A stretch of 64,000 bases of DNA, from the NCBI GenBank assembly GCA_946408345.1, contig CAMJRR010000003.1, forward strand, positions 1-64,000, given 5' to 3'. How positions within the stretch are numbered: position 1 is the first letter of the stretch; each line of letters starts with the position of its first letter. Under the pieces are notes generated by a model. It was not told where the DNA came from. It did not search any database and saw nothing but the letters and a program-made list of their open reading frames with translations. This DNA comes from an uncultured Bacteroidales bacterium (GTDB lineage Bacteria > Bacteroidota > Bacteroidia > Bacteroidales > F082). The position numbers and the translations under genes are program-made. Shown in pieces: positions 7,549 to 15,603 of this stretch.

Positions 7549-9054
7549 CTAGTCGAAACATGATTTATAGAATTGTTTGAATTCTTCAGAAACACTTTCC
7601 GAATATATCGAAGACTGGTCTTTACCGTCTTTAATGCATGGATTAGGACCTGCATTAAGAACCTCGAATAGTTGAGTATATGTCTCCCCCGCGGTGTTAT
7701 CAAACATGTATTTGCTTATGTATAGCAGCACTTTAACAGATTCGGGTATTCCTTTTTTGGCCTTTTTATGATGCCATTTCACTGTGATTATTTTTGTTCT
7801 GAACCCCCGACCTGTTAAAGCATAAGCAAATGAGTTTTTTGTGATTGGGTCATCATCGATATAACCCCATTTCGCAATGCCTTGAATGAATTTTTGCAAG
7901 GCGCAATCTCCTTTTTTTATTATAGATTCCTTTATTCCTTGACAATGTGGTAGACTATCTTTCCTATATTCAACCGGTCGAGAAAGATATTTCTGCAACC
8001 TCCATCTTTTCTTCTTCTGGGGGGTGTCCTGCGTTTCGGCTTCATTTGTTGATGCCTTTTCTTCAGAATTTGATTTCACATTATTCTCTGCAAATATCTC
8101 GCGCGTCTGTGGGGTTAGTTGCATTTCTTTGACGGTTTCATCAGAGCCAGCAATCTCAAAATCTATATCGATTCCACCAGAAATTGACTTGTACTCGGAA
8201 TACATTTTTTGCAAGATTCCAGCGAACTCAGAATCGCTTTTAGCGTATTCCATCAACACGTCTTTAATAAGTTTCTTCACCTTATAGTTAACAACAGGCT
8301 CATTTAACATTTCAAACAAAATTCTCGCCAGCTTTCCATAGCCATAAAAATAGACAATATTAAATTGCTTTTGTATGGTGTCTTCTTGGTTGAAGATAGA
8401 ATCATAAAATTGAAAATCAAGATCGTCTGCATATTCGACTCTATTTATCCAGTTTTTAAATTCTTCCCAATTATCCCGGACGATTTGCCAAGCGTACCAA
8501 TAACCACAAAACAAATCTGATAAATTCAACTTGGCATTATTGAGTATCAAATACCGACTATAAATATCCGATGAAACTTGTGTTGTAAACCGAGGGTCTA
8601 TGCTTTCTTTCAACCATGACATAAAAGAGGCTTCGTCAGAATCATGATACCGTTGAGTTGCTTCATCAATCAACGAATCATAGTTTTTCGCCAATAGATA
8701 CAAAAAGGGTTCCATTCCCCAATTATCAATCATTGCTTTTATGATGCTGTACGTAGGTATTCTTTCTTCAACATCTTTCAGCAATTCAGCATCAACAGGT
8801 TGACGAGAGAAATGTAACATGTAGTCTATGTTAAACAAACGGTTACTGCTTAGTTTTTGATAACATTCACACATAGACATGCCAAAGTCGAATAATGTAC
8901 AATCATCTTCATAATCAGAATAATAGGTATTGTTGTCGTCAAAAACGCTAAAGCCATCTTCCAATAGCCCGTTAAGCATTTCTTCAGTTCCGTCCCATTT
9001 TACAAAAAGGCGATATTTGTGATTCTCTAGTTTTTCAATAGTCATATCCCACAT
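7549..9054 (-). CDS. Hypothetical protein, 501 aa, sharing a C-terminal domain with 25302-26564
   Basis: I recognise no family. The protein is acidic and mainly helical. The C-terminal ~115 residues can be aligned with the C-terminus of the 420-residue protein at 25302-26564: both have a glycine followed by an aromatic, then I(D/E), an N, then AYxLTG, a W about 12 residues on, and a downstream YxxxY element. The N-terminal parts differ. The protein is a monocistronic, independently promoted gene (TATTTTTG at 9076-9083) with its own terminator, and its GC is low compared with neighbouring genes. This isolated layout suits cargo such as a defence or regulatory gene, but no function can be given. 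The alternative start ATG at 9045 is possible. Confidence 0.6.
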   Translation of the reverse strand: MWDMTIEKLENHKYRLFVKWDGTEEMLNGLLEDGFSVFDDNNTYYSDYEDDCTLFDFGMSMCECYQKLSSNRLFNIDYMLHFSRQPVDAELLKDVEERIPTYSIIKAMIDNWGMEPFLYLLAKNYDSLIDEATQRYHDSDEASFMSWLKESIDPRFTTQVSSDIYSRYLILNNAKLNLSDLFCGYWYAWQIVRDNWEEFKNWINRVEYADDLDFQFYDSIFNQEDTIQKQFNIVYFYGYGKLARILFEMLNEPVVNYKVKKLIKDVLMEYAKSDSEFAGILQKMYSEYKSISGGIDIDFEIAGSDETVKEMQLTPQTREIFAENNVKSNSEEKASTNEAETQDTPQKKKRWRLQKYLSRPVEYRKDSLPHCQGIKESIIKKGDCALQKFIQGIAKWGYIDDDPITKNSFAYALTGRGFRTKIITVKWHHKKAKKGIPESVKVLLYISKYMFDNTAGETYTQLFEVLNAGPNPCIKDGKDQSSIYSESVSEEFKQFYKSCFD

Positions 9055-9075
9055 TTGTTGCTTGTTTTATCGCCA

Positions 9076-9083
9076 CAAAAATA
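9076..9083 (-). promoter_or_regulatory. Promoter -7 element of the 501-aa gene
   Basis: TATTTTTG on the minus strand matches TAnnTTTG and lies 22 bp before the ATG at 9054. No good -33 element is visible at the expected distance. Confidence 0.5.
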
Positions 9084-9246
9084 CAAAATCACACGAATTA
9101 TCCATGTTTTTTCAATCAAGTGTGAAGAACATATCGTTTGGGAGATTTTTGAGTGAAAAGGGATTCTGAAATCGCTATTTTGCTCTTATTCTCAACGGAA
9201 ATCCTTATAAGCGAGGAAAGTACAAATTGCTTTTCCGATAAAAATT

Positions 9247-9612
9247 ATGATAGATACTTTAGCTCTATACATGACATTATTTGGTGAGGGAAGTACAGTA
9301 TCCACCAAACACCAGAACGATACTGCTGCTGGTGATAGTAAGGAAAGAGCAGTAACAGAGGAATCATTCGTGCCAGCCATAAAAGAACCAGAGCCTATCC
9401 CTGAAATGAAAGACGACATAGATCCGGAGATATTACTATTGGCCAAGACTTATGGACCTCTAACAAATGGGGTGAAGATAGAATTGAGTTTACAGGAAGC
9501 ATTACAACTTTTTCCCAGACAAAGGAAAAGAAGTGATGCGTATAAAGGTTTGATTAAGAAGGTGAAAGAACAGTTTAACGTCGAACTAACAATCGGCACA
9601 AAAAAGAAATGA
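9247..9612 (+). CDS. Hypothetical protein, 121 aa, with a domain repeated at 10206-10871
   Basis: The C-terminal ~60 residues (LAKTYGPL, then SLQEALQLFPRQ, then DAYKGLIKKVKEQFNVEL) align with the C-terminus of the gene two positions downstream (KKYGNLWLLRG, TTLQEFSQVCARN, SAYRGLKKLLLDIYNIRL). This is a small helical module that may be a DNA-binding fold. The N-terminal half is a charged linker with no signal. The stop codon overlaps the ATG of the GIY-YIG gene (ATGA at 9609-9612), so the genes are translationally coupled. Confidence 0.6.
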   Translation: MIDTLALYMTLFGEGSTVSTKHQNDTAAGDSKERAVTEESFVPAIKEPEPIPEMKDDIDPEILLLAKTYGPLTNGVKIELSLQEALQLFPRQRKRSDAYKGLIKKVKEQFNVELTIGTKKK

Positions 9613-10190
9613 ATATGAATAATAAAGATCAAAACACAACTACAGGATTATATGTAGGAGTCGTTTACTGCTATACCAATACGACACTAGGTGATGAATA
9701 TGATTTTAAGTACATAGGCAGTACGACAAACGAGTATATGAGAAAAGCGATGTGGAATAGCAGCAAGACAAAGAAGTATGCTGGAAAGAAAGTGAACAAG
9801 GCAAGGAGTCAATTCGGAATAACAGCTTTCAATTATCAGGTTTTGGCCACAATAACAAGCCCCGACCTAAAGCAACTACAAAAGGAGCTGGATGAAGAGG
9901 AAGCCAAATACATCAAACAACTGGACACTATCAACCATGGCTATAATATGTCGGAGGGTGGAAAAGGCAAAAAGGGAATAAAGCTTAGTGAGGAAATCAA
10001 GAGAAAAATTTCAGATTCACATTTCAAAATCCCGATGAAGGTATTTAACAGCCTGACAAAAGAGACAAAGATTTACAGGTCTATGAGTGAAGTGAGCCGA
10101 ATACTAAAAGTCTCGCTCAGTTATCTTCACGGCATATTCGTAAGCAAGACAGCAAAAACATGGAACAATTATCAAATATCAGTAGCATAA
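9609..10190 (+). CDS. GIY-YIG homing-type endonuclease with NUMOD motifs
   Basis: The 193-residue protein starts with a GIY-YIG nuclease domain: VVYCY (18-22) and KYIGST (34-39) are the two signature strands, followed by a helix with conserved R, and E98 as candidate metal ligand. Residues ~118-137 (GKGKKGIKLSEEIKRKISDS) match the NUMOD3 DNA-contact motif, and ~143-190 resemble a NUMOD1-like helix-turn-helix (PMKVFNSLTKETKIYRSMSE). This is the layout of free-standing phage homing endonucleases (SegA/I-TevI-like). It lies between two genes that share a domain, as if inserted into a duplicated locus. There is no intron or intein signature. Confidence 0.8.
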   Translation: MNMNNKDQNTTTGLYVGVVYCYTNTTLGDEYDFKYIGSTTNEYMRKAMWNSSKTKKYAGKKVNKARSQFGITAFNYQVLATITSPDLKQLQKELDEEEAKYIKQLDTINHGYNMSEGGKGKKGIKLSEEIKRKISDSHFKIPMKVFNSLTKETKIYRSMSEVSRILKVSLSYLHGIFVSKTAKTWNNYQISVA

Positions 10191-10205
10191 ATAGGAGGAA
10201 TGACA

Positions 10206-10871
10206 ATGAAACATAGTATAATATTCAGTGGAAATACAGTGATATGGTTGAATCAGGACGAGAGCAAGATAATAGACCAAATGAACAAGCAACTGGAAAG
10301 GTTTTATGGGGATCAAGTGAAAGTAATATCGGTGAGGGACTTGGGGAAAGATGAACTCGAAATTAAAGTGGAAAGGGAGTTAAGAGGTCGATACTTTATA
10401 GAAGGTGGCTGGATAAACTACATCGATGAAAGCATAATTACGGGCATGAGTGAAGATGCTTTTGTTCCTGGATCCAAACAACTTCTTTTCCCAATCATTC
10501 CGTATGGTGATGCTTTCTTTTCGCCAGACGAGGAATTCTACAAGCTCTATAAAAGGCAAATCAAAGTGTTCACAAATGAAATCGTTGATGATGTGGATAT
10601 TATTTCTACACCATCAGACCTAACGATAACAGTGAGATATAAGGACACGACACCTAGACGATACAAGCAGGACATTTTCGATTTGGAAAAGAAGTATGGT
10701 AATTTGTGGCTTCTGAGAGGTCAGACAATTAAGACGACACTACAAGAATTCTCTCAAGTCTGCGCCAGAAACCAGCCCAAAGTCTCTGCTTATCGAGGGC
10801 TGAAGAAGTTATTGTTAGACATCTACAATATTAGGCTTGAACTAACGTCAAACAAAACGAAGAAGGGTTAA
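10206..10871 (+). CDS. Hypothetical protein, 221 aa
   Basis: I recognise no family. The N-terminal ~150 residues form a beta-rich acidic domain. The C-terminal ~60 residues share a helical module with the protein at 9247-9612. The ATG at 10206 is chosen because AGGAGG (10194-10199) lies 6 bp upstream; the earlier in-frame ATG at 10200 directly abuts it. The gene ends a three-gene plus-strand operon and is followed by a terminator. Confidence 0.6.
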   Translation: MKHSIIFSGNTVIWLNQDESKIIDQMNKQLERFYGDQVKVISVRDLGKDELEIKVERELRGRYFIEGGWINYIDESIITGMSEDAFVPGSKQLLFPIIPYGDAFFSPDEEFYKLYKRQIKVFTNEIVDDVDIISTPSDLTITVRYKDTTPRRYKQDIFDLEKKYGNLWLLRGQTIKTTLQEFSQVCARNQPKVSAYRGLKKLLLDIYNIRLELTSNKTKKG

Positions 10872-10882
10872 TGATGAAATGC

Positions 10883-10921
10883 AAAAGGACAACAGACTAT
10901 AGCGTTTGTTGCCCTTTTCTT
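10883..10921 (+). terminator. Terminator of the 9247-10871 operon
   Basis: Arms AAAAGGACAACA and TGTTGCCCTTTT (one mismatch) form a 12-bp stem that is followed by a pyrimidine-rich CTTTTC tail, 12 bp after the stop. Confidence 0.7.
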
Positions 10922-11618
10922 TTCGTTCGTTAAGGTAAAGTGTTACATCATTCTCCAATCGTGATACCTACCCGATTTAGGGCAGATCAATGCATTGGGT
11001 TGGTTCTTGCTATATACGGTCAACCCACAATGACTGCACTGCCAACATGATAAATTTCTCATAAAAACACATACCTTCATCGGCCTTATTCCTACAAAAA
11101 GAGAGGATGACTATTTTTAGCCACCCTCGTTTGGAAAACACTGATTTTATTTCAATGTTTTTGTTTTTTTCACTCTCTTTTTTGAAGAAAAAGAGGTGAT
11201 TATTTGTATTATACCTACAACAAGTTGTAGGATTTCGATAATAAATATTATTATGTTCATTTTGATGGGTATTTAATTGATTTTTGGGGTTTAAGACCGT
11301 CAACTTAAACTAATCCATACTAATTTTGTCGGTTTTATGTAGGCCGTCAAAATGGGGGCTTGTAATTATAAGATGGCTTATAATTATATTAAGTACTCAT
11401 CGGATTGCAAAAATAAGAAGTTTTTCTCAATAATTGCTTTTTTAATGTGTTTTTTTTTAAATTATAGATTCAACCACAAAATTTCCTTTTTCTCGGGACG
11501 ATTATAGTTACATCCATTTTTATCTCTCATTTCTATTACTATATATAAGAAGGTCTAAAAAAATGGACAGATTATTTGGTTATATTTGCAGTTCTAATCG
11601 TCAAGTGTTATCGTCCAA
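10922..11618. other. AT-rich gene-free region with palindromes
   Basis: No convincing gene lies in these ~700 bp. They hold a palindrome CCTACAAC-AA-GTTGTAGG (11214-11231), a perfect 10-bp inverted repeat TAATTATAAG/CTTATAATTA with a 4-base spacer (11363-11386), two AT-rich runs, and the intergenic repeat copy B (11495-11569). A -7 element TATATTTG (11581-11588) precedes the gene at 11619. This composition suits an operator-rich control region or replication origin, which is an inference. Confidence 0.45.
11495..11569. repeat. Intergenic repeat, copy B
   Basis: Partner of 2120-2205. It shares the start GGGAC(A/G)ATTA(C/T)AGTTACATC, the central TACTATATATA and the end AAAAAAATGGACA, in the same orientation, with the CCATTTTT/AAAAATGG inverted repeat kept. 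It lies just upstream of the DUF1294 gene promoter. Confidence 0.55.
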
Positions 11619-11906
11619 ATGAAAACCATAGTAGCATCTTATCTCATTATTATCAATCTTATAGCATTTATATTATATGGCGTTGACAAGAAAAGATCTA
11701 TACGAAACGAACACAGGATAAGGGAAAGTGCATTGTTATGGATAGCTCGTCTTGGAGGAGCTATTGGATCATGGCTGGGGATAAAGATATTCAGACACAA
11801 GACCAAGCACACAAAGTTCAGGGTTATTGTGCCGTTGTGGATGATAATATGGGTGGCGGCTATCGTATTTCTAATCATCAAACAACCTTCAATGGTCAAC
11901 ATATAA
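11619..11906 (+). CDS. DUF1294 family small membrane protein
   Basis: The 95-residue protein has a first membrane helix (~4-21), the conserved YGVDKKRS just after it, then R(I)RESALLWIARLGGAIGSWLG, the motif FRHKTKHTKFR (~59-69) and a second membrane helix (~70-88). These are the hallmarks of DUF1294 (YdzA/YoaI-like) proteins of unknown function, at full length. The promoter element TATATTTG (11581-11588) precedes it. It is a single gene before the AlbA_2 protein, 91 bp upstream of that start. Confidence 0.85.
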   Translation: MKTIVASYLIIINLIAFILYGVDKKRSIRNEHRIRESALLWIARLGGAIGSWLGIKIFRHKTKHTKFRVIVPLWMIIWVAAIVFLIIKQPSMVNI

Positions 11907-11997
11907 TGGGTTTATCTGGCAAAAAAACAATATGGAGACAGAAAATGAATGAACTATTTTTGCGTTCAAATAGAAACACACAATAAAACATAATACC

Positions 11998-14325
11998 ATG
12001 GCTACAGAAGAAAAAAACGTTCCCCTTTGGCTGGACATCAAGACGGAATACATTGATGAAAATTTTGAGAAAGTTTTGGAATACCTGAAAAGCGGGAACA
12101 AAAACGACGCTTTCTATCAGACCACAATTGAATTATTAGGCAAGAGGGTTGAAGAGTACCTAAAGACCCTGAAGACTAGACCTGCATATTTTAGCGAGAA
12201 CCCCAGCAATTATGACAAGAACAAACTCATGTTCGAGAGCAGACTTGTAGCTTCATATCTATTAGCAAACAAGAATATAGAAGCACTCATCAGGAAACGG
12301 TTATATATGCCGCTATTGAACTCACTTAGCTTATTAGTTGAACCTGAGCTGTGTGATGAACTCTTAGGTCTGATGCTGGATAACATTCTATATGAAAATG
12401 AACCTGCCCTATTATTCGGATGGGATGACATTATAACATTTGAGCCACAGATTCTGGTCCACAAGATGATCAACGGGACAGTCTTTAGGAATCCGAAACA
12501 AGCAGAATTGGCCTATGAGAATAAAGGAGCGATTACGGTAATAGAAGGCGCAATGGGAATAGCTGCCACAAACAAAGATGGCGTTGAAAAGAAAAAGGCA
12601 CAGTTGGCTTCCTCCATTAGCATACTTGACGGCAGATTGAAGATCCTGGCATCAAAAAGTGACAAGATAAAGCAAGCAGACGAAGGCAATATAGAAGTAA
12701 TAGAAAAGTTCACCCGTAAGTTTATACAGGACCAGTTGAAAGTCAGTCCATCCAAAGCAAAAGGCCCTCGGAAGACATACATGGACGGAGACAACCTTTA
12801 TGTAGCAATCACTTCTGTTACTTGGGAAAAAATCAAAGTGAGAAGCATTGACCCGGAATATGAAGTAATTGAAGGTACAGTGGATTTCTCCGAGCCTGTT
12901 TATCCGAACTATTTCCCTGAAGACTTCTATAAATACCTCAAGGAAGGACAAATAATCGATGTCACTTTGATGGATTACAAGAAAAGCCTATTCTCTTTGA
13001 AGGATGGCTTTATCACATATATCATAGAAGATGTCGTAAAGGAAGGAGAGCATTTTGGCAAATCAGTATTGGGAGAAGTTATCAGGATTTATGAGGACAA
13101 ACGCCATGAGAAGCAAATGGATTGGTGGTCTTCATTAGGCTATACCGTACATACCCAATATGACGACCGATTTGAAAAAGGAGATTTCGGCTACATCAAG
13201 GTTGCAGGCCTTGGAGACAAAGACTATTATGGCTACATCTATGCCGAAATCACAAACAAATCGACACTCAGCTTCGACATCCAAGCCTCCAAAAGAAAGA
13301 TTATAGAGGGCTTCGACTTTATGGGCTACGAGGAGGAAGAGGTCAAGGAGAACATCCTGAACACTCCTGTCATCAGGGACCTCCTGAATATGTTGATCAG
13401 ATACCAAAAGACCATTGTCCAGCCCACCGAGAGATTCAAAGCATTGTGTGTGTCGAACATCTTGGCTACGCTGATTGGGTCGCAAGAACACATGGATTAT
13501 ACCGGATTCATGATGGAATACCTCAAACAACTCATCTACTTTGCAAAGGATGAGTATGACAAGATTGGAGTTATCACAGCTTCCGAAAAACTGAACAGTG
13601 TCGATGTCGTGAAAACCAAATGCGATGTCGTCAGAATCCTTAAAGCATACGGACATGGAGAAAACAATGCAGAACTGGACTCTATTATGGAACAAACCGA
13701 CGACCAGACTCTAACCAAAATCGCAAAGCTCATCCAGTCCTGCAATATCATTGGAGAAATTGTCCCAGCTTCCACAAAGAACATCATCAAGCGTGAGATT
13801 GTCATCAGCCTATCCTTGGAAACGGAGGACGAAACCAACCTTGAAGAAGAAAACGGAATATATCTCGGTATTGAAAACCTGCACCAAGAGTTCAAGACAT
13901 CCTTTGTATATCCCCCTGACAATGATATGCAGCCAAATGTAGCAATTCAAGAGAAGAACATTTTCAAGTGCCTATGCGGTTTCTTAAATTCGGAAGGCGG
14001 CGGCACTCTTTACATCGGAGTGACGGACTTGGGTTATGTATGTGGATTTGACAATGACATGAGGCACCTGAAACTTAGCGAGCTTGATTCATACATCAGA
14101 TTCATACAAGACGAGGCAGCAAAATTCTTCCCTGTCGATGTCCTAAACCAATTCGTCATCAAACCGATGTACGAGAATAAGGTAATGGCAATCAGAGTTG
14201 AACCATACGTAGGTGGCATTGTTGAATTTGAGGGGAAATCGTATATAAGAATCAACAACGAGACCAGAGAAATGAATGACAAGCTGAAGAAAATGGTCAA
14301 GGCAAAGAAAACGCTCAAACAATGA
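11998..14325 (+). CDS. Large protein with C-terminal AlbA_2 (Schlafen-type) domain
   Basis: The 775-residue protein has a C-terminal AlbA_2/COG2865 putative DNA- or RNA-binding domain at ~635-765. Visible motifs are EFKTSFVYPP, then FKCLCGFLNSEGGGTLYIGVTDLGYVCGFD, then FEGKSYIRIN. This is the fold shared with Schlafen proteins, some of which are nucleases or translation inhibitors. The N-terminal ~620 residues are not recognised: a helical part to ~270, then possibly beta-rich OB-like segments (~270-440), then helices. Proteins of this kind often occur in mobile elements and defence islands. It stands alone with a terminator at 14490-14530. Bacterial AlbA_2 proteins are often called transcriptional regulators, but its length and domain order suggest an effector or sensor. 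Confidence is high for the domain and low for the function. Confidence 0.75.
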   Translation: MATEEKNVPLWLDIKTEYIDENFEKVLEYLKSGNKNDAFYQTTIELLGKRVEEYLKTLKTRPAYFSENPSNYDKNKLMFESRLVASYLLANKNIEALIRKRLYMPLLNSLSLLVEPELCDELLGLMLDNILYENEPALLFGWDDIITFEPQILVHKMINGTVFRNPKQAELAYENKGAITVIEGAMGIAATNKDGVEKKKAQLASSISILDGRLKILASKSDKIKQADEGNIEVIEKFTRKFIQDQLKVSPSKAKGPRKTYMDGDNLYVAITSVTWEKIKVRSIDPEYEVIEGTVDFSEPVYPNYFPEDFYKYLKEGQIIDVTLMDYKKSLFSLKDGFITYIIEDVVKEGEHFGKSVLGEVIRIYEDKRHEKQMDWWSSLGYTVHTQYDDRFEKGDFGYIKVAGLGDKDYYGYIYAEITNKSTLSFDIQASKRKIIEGFDFMGYEEEEVKENILNTPVIRDLLNMLIRYQKTIVQPTERFKALCVSNILATLIGSQEHMDYTGFMMEYLKQLIYFAKDEYDKIGVITASEKLNSVDVVKTKCDVVRILKAYGHGENNAELDSIMEQTDDQTLTKIAKLIQSCNIIGEIVPASTKNIIKREIVISLSLETEDETNLEEENGIYLGIENLHQEFKTSFVYPPDNDMQPNVAIQEKNIFKCLCGFLNSEGGGTLYIGVTDLGYVCGFDNDMRHLKLSELDSYIRFIQDEAAKFFPVDVLNQFVIKPMYENKVMAIRVEPYVGGIVEFEGKSYIRINNETREMNDKLKKMVKAKKTLKQ

Positions 14326-14489
14326 GAAAAAGAATCGCGAAGCAAGCCTAACCCTCACTACACACAAAAAAAACATAGCCATTTTTCAACTTTTTTTCGA
14401 AAACGGCTGAGTTTTTCTTCAAATAAGATGGTCCACGCGCCTATTTAAGCACGTTTCGTTCACTTTCACCACATACAATACCCAAAAAC

Positions 14490-14530
14490 AAGGAACCAGA
14501 GAACTAAATCTTTGGCTCCTTTATTTTTCT
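14490..14530 (+). terminator. Terminator before the cyclophilin gene
   Basis: Arms AAGGAACCA (14490-14498) and TGGCTCCTT (14513-14521, one mismatch) form a stem followed by TATTTTT. It ends the plus-strand transcript of the AlbA_2 gene. Confidence 0.6.
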
Positions 14531-14585
14531 TTCCCGCAAACAGTTCTTTTTTCCCCTAACTACTGCTCTCGTTTTCATGGTATAA

Positions 14586-14613
14586 TTGCAAAGACATGTT
14601 TTTTGTATTTTTG
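14586..14613 (+). promoter_or_regulatory. Promoter of the cyclophilin gene
   Basis: TTG (14586-14588) and TATTTTTG (14606-14613), spaced 17 bp, fit the Bacteroidetes -33/-7 promoter. The -7 element lies upstream of the ATG at 14635, which supports that start over the in-frame ATG at 14596. Confidence 0.6.
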
Positions 14614-14634
14614 TGCCAATTATTAAAGCATACT

Positions 14635-15315
14635 ATGAAAAGGATTGTAACGATTATCGCGTTTGCAGTTGTAGTAACGCTATTGATCTCCCGCAAGCAA
14701 AAGGAAGTCCATGTGGTAATGGAAACCACAAAAGGCAACATTGAACTGAAACTATACGATGCTACGCCGTTACATCGCGATAACTTCAAGATGCTGGTGG
14801 AGGAAGGTGCCTATGATTCACTGCTCTTCCATCGTGTGATTCGAGACTTCATGATTCAGGGTGGCGATCCCGATTCGAAACATGCTGAAAACGGCCAGTT
14901 GCTTGGTGATGGTGATAGACCATACACGATACCAGCAGAATTCAGGCTCGATGAAAGGATTTTCCATCGTCGTGGGGTGTTGGCAGCAGCACGAGAAAGT
15001 GATGATGTGAATCCTGATCAGCGTAGTTCAGCTATGCAATTCTATATTGTATGGGGAAAAACCTTTGACGATGAAGGTTTGGATAATGTCCAGAAACGAA
15101 TTGACAGCTATACAAACGGTCGGGTAAAACTCACTCCTGAAATGCGTGATGTGTATAAGACAATCGGAGGAACGCCACACTTAGACGGTCAATATACAGT
15201 TTTTGGCGAAGTCGTTTCCGGTCTCGATGTGGTAGATGCCATTCAGCAAGTAACTACCGACACCAACGACCGACCTATTGAAGATGTCCGAATCATCCGT
15301 GCATATTTACGATGA
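14635..15315 (+). CDS. Cyclophilin-type peptidyl-prolyl isomerase
   Basis: The 226-residue protein catalyses cis-trans isomerisation of Xaa-Pro bonds. An N-terminal membrane anchor or signal (~1-17, ending ISRKQ) precedes a cyclophilin domain containing VMETTKGNIELKLYD, FHRVIRDFMIQGGDP (the conserved FHRxxxxFMxQGG core, including the catalytic Arg) and a C-terminal FGEVVSGLDVVDAI. The length fits periplasmic bacterial cyclophilins with an inserted loop. ATG 14635 is chosen because the promoter element overlaps the longer N-terminus. As an isomerase carried on a mobile island it is unusual cargo. It faces the nine-gene operon convergently. Confidence 0.9.
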   Translation: MKRIVTIIAFAVVVTLLISRKQKEVHVVMETTKGNIELKLYDATPLHRDNFKMLVEEGAYDSLLFHRVIRDFMIQGGDPDSKHAENGQLLGDGDRPYTIPAEFRLDERIFHRRGVLAAARESDDVNPDQRSSAMQFYIVWGKTFDDEGLDNVQKRIDSYTNGRVKLTPEMRDVYKTIGGTPHLDGQYTVFGEVVSGLDVVDAIQQVTTDTNDRPIEDVRIIRAYLR

Positions 15316-15433
15316 TGGTATTAGAAATGACGGCAGCTTTATCTCATATACTATCATCCATAACCCATTGGCCAAATTAAATGTGCTACATTAATTCCAC
15401 CAACGGGTTAATCAGTTTTTGATTTGCCATCCG

Positions 15434-15601
15434 TCAATCAAACTCCTCCCCACATTTCTGACATTTGTACTTTTTATGGAAGGCACTTTTTACAATATCA
15501 ACGATACTCGGAGCTGGATCAACCAACATGTCAGGCGTTATTTTGCATAGGATTATTTCCTTTGAGCCACAATAAGGGCAAAACTCTTGCTCTTCTTTCA
15601 T
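15434..15601 (-). CDS. Small zinc-ribbon protein, 55 aa
   Basis: This short gene encodes FCPYCGSKE near the N-terminus and YKCQKCGEEFD at the C-terminus: two CxxC pairs ~37 residues apart, a typical zinc-ribbon. Its ATG (15601) lies 2 bp after the stop of the TPR/EF-Tu-domain gene, so it is the last gene of the nine-gene operon and is probably translationally coupled. It may be an adaptor or nucleic-acid-binding partner of the proteins encoded upstream; that is an inference. It is too short to be assigned to a named family. Confidence 0.7.
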   Translation of the reverse strand: MKEEQEFCPYCGSKEIILCKITPDMLVDPAPSIVDIVKSAFHKKYKCQKCGEEFD

Positions 15602-15603
15602 AA

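Noticed and set aside
11639-11902. ORF antisense to the DUF1294 gene
   Set aside because: The plus-strand DUF1294 motifs are clear, and the antisense frame has no supporting signal.
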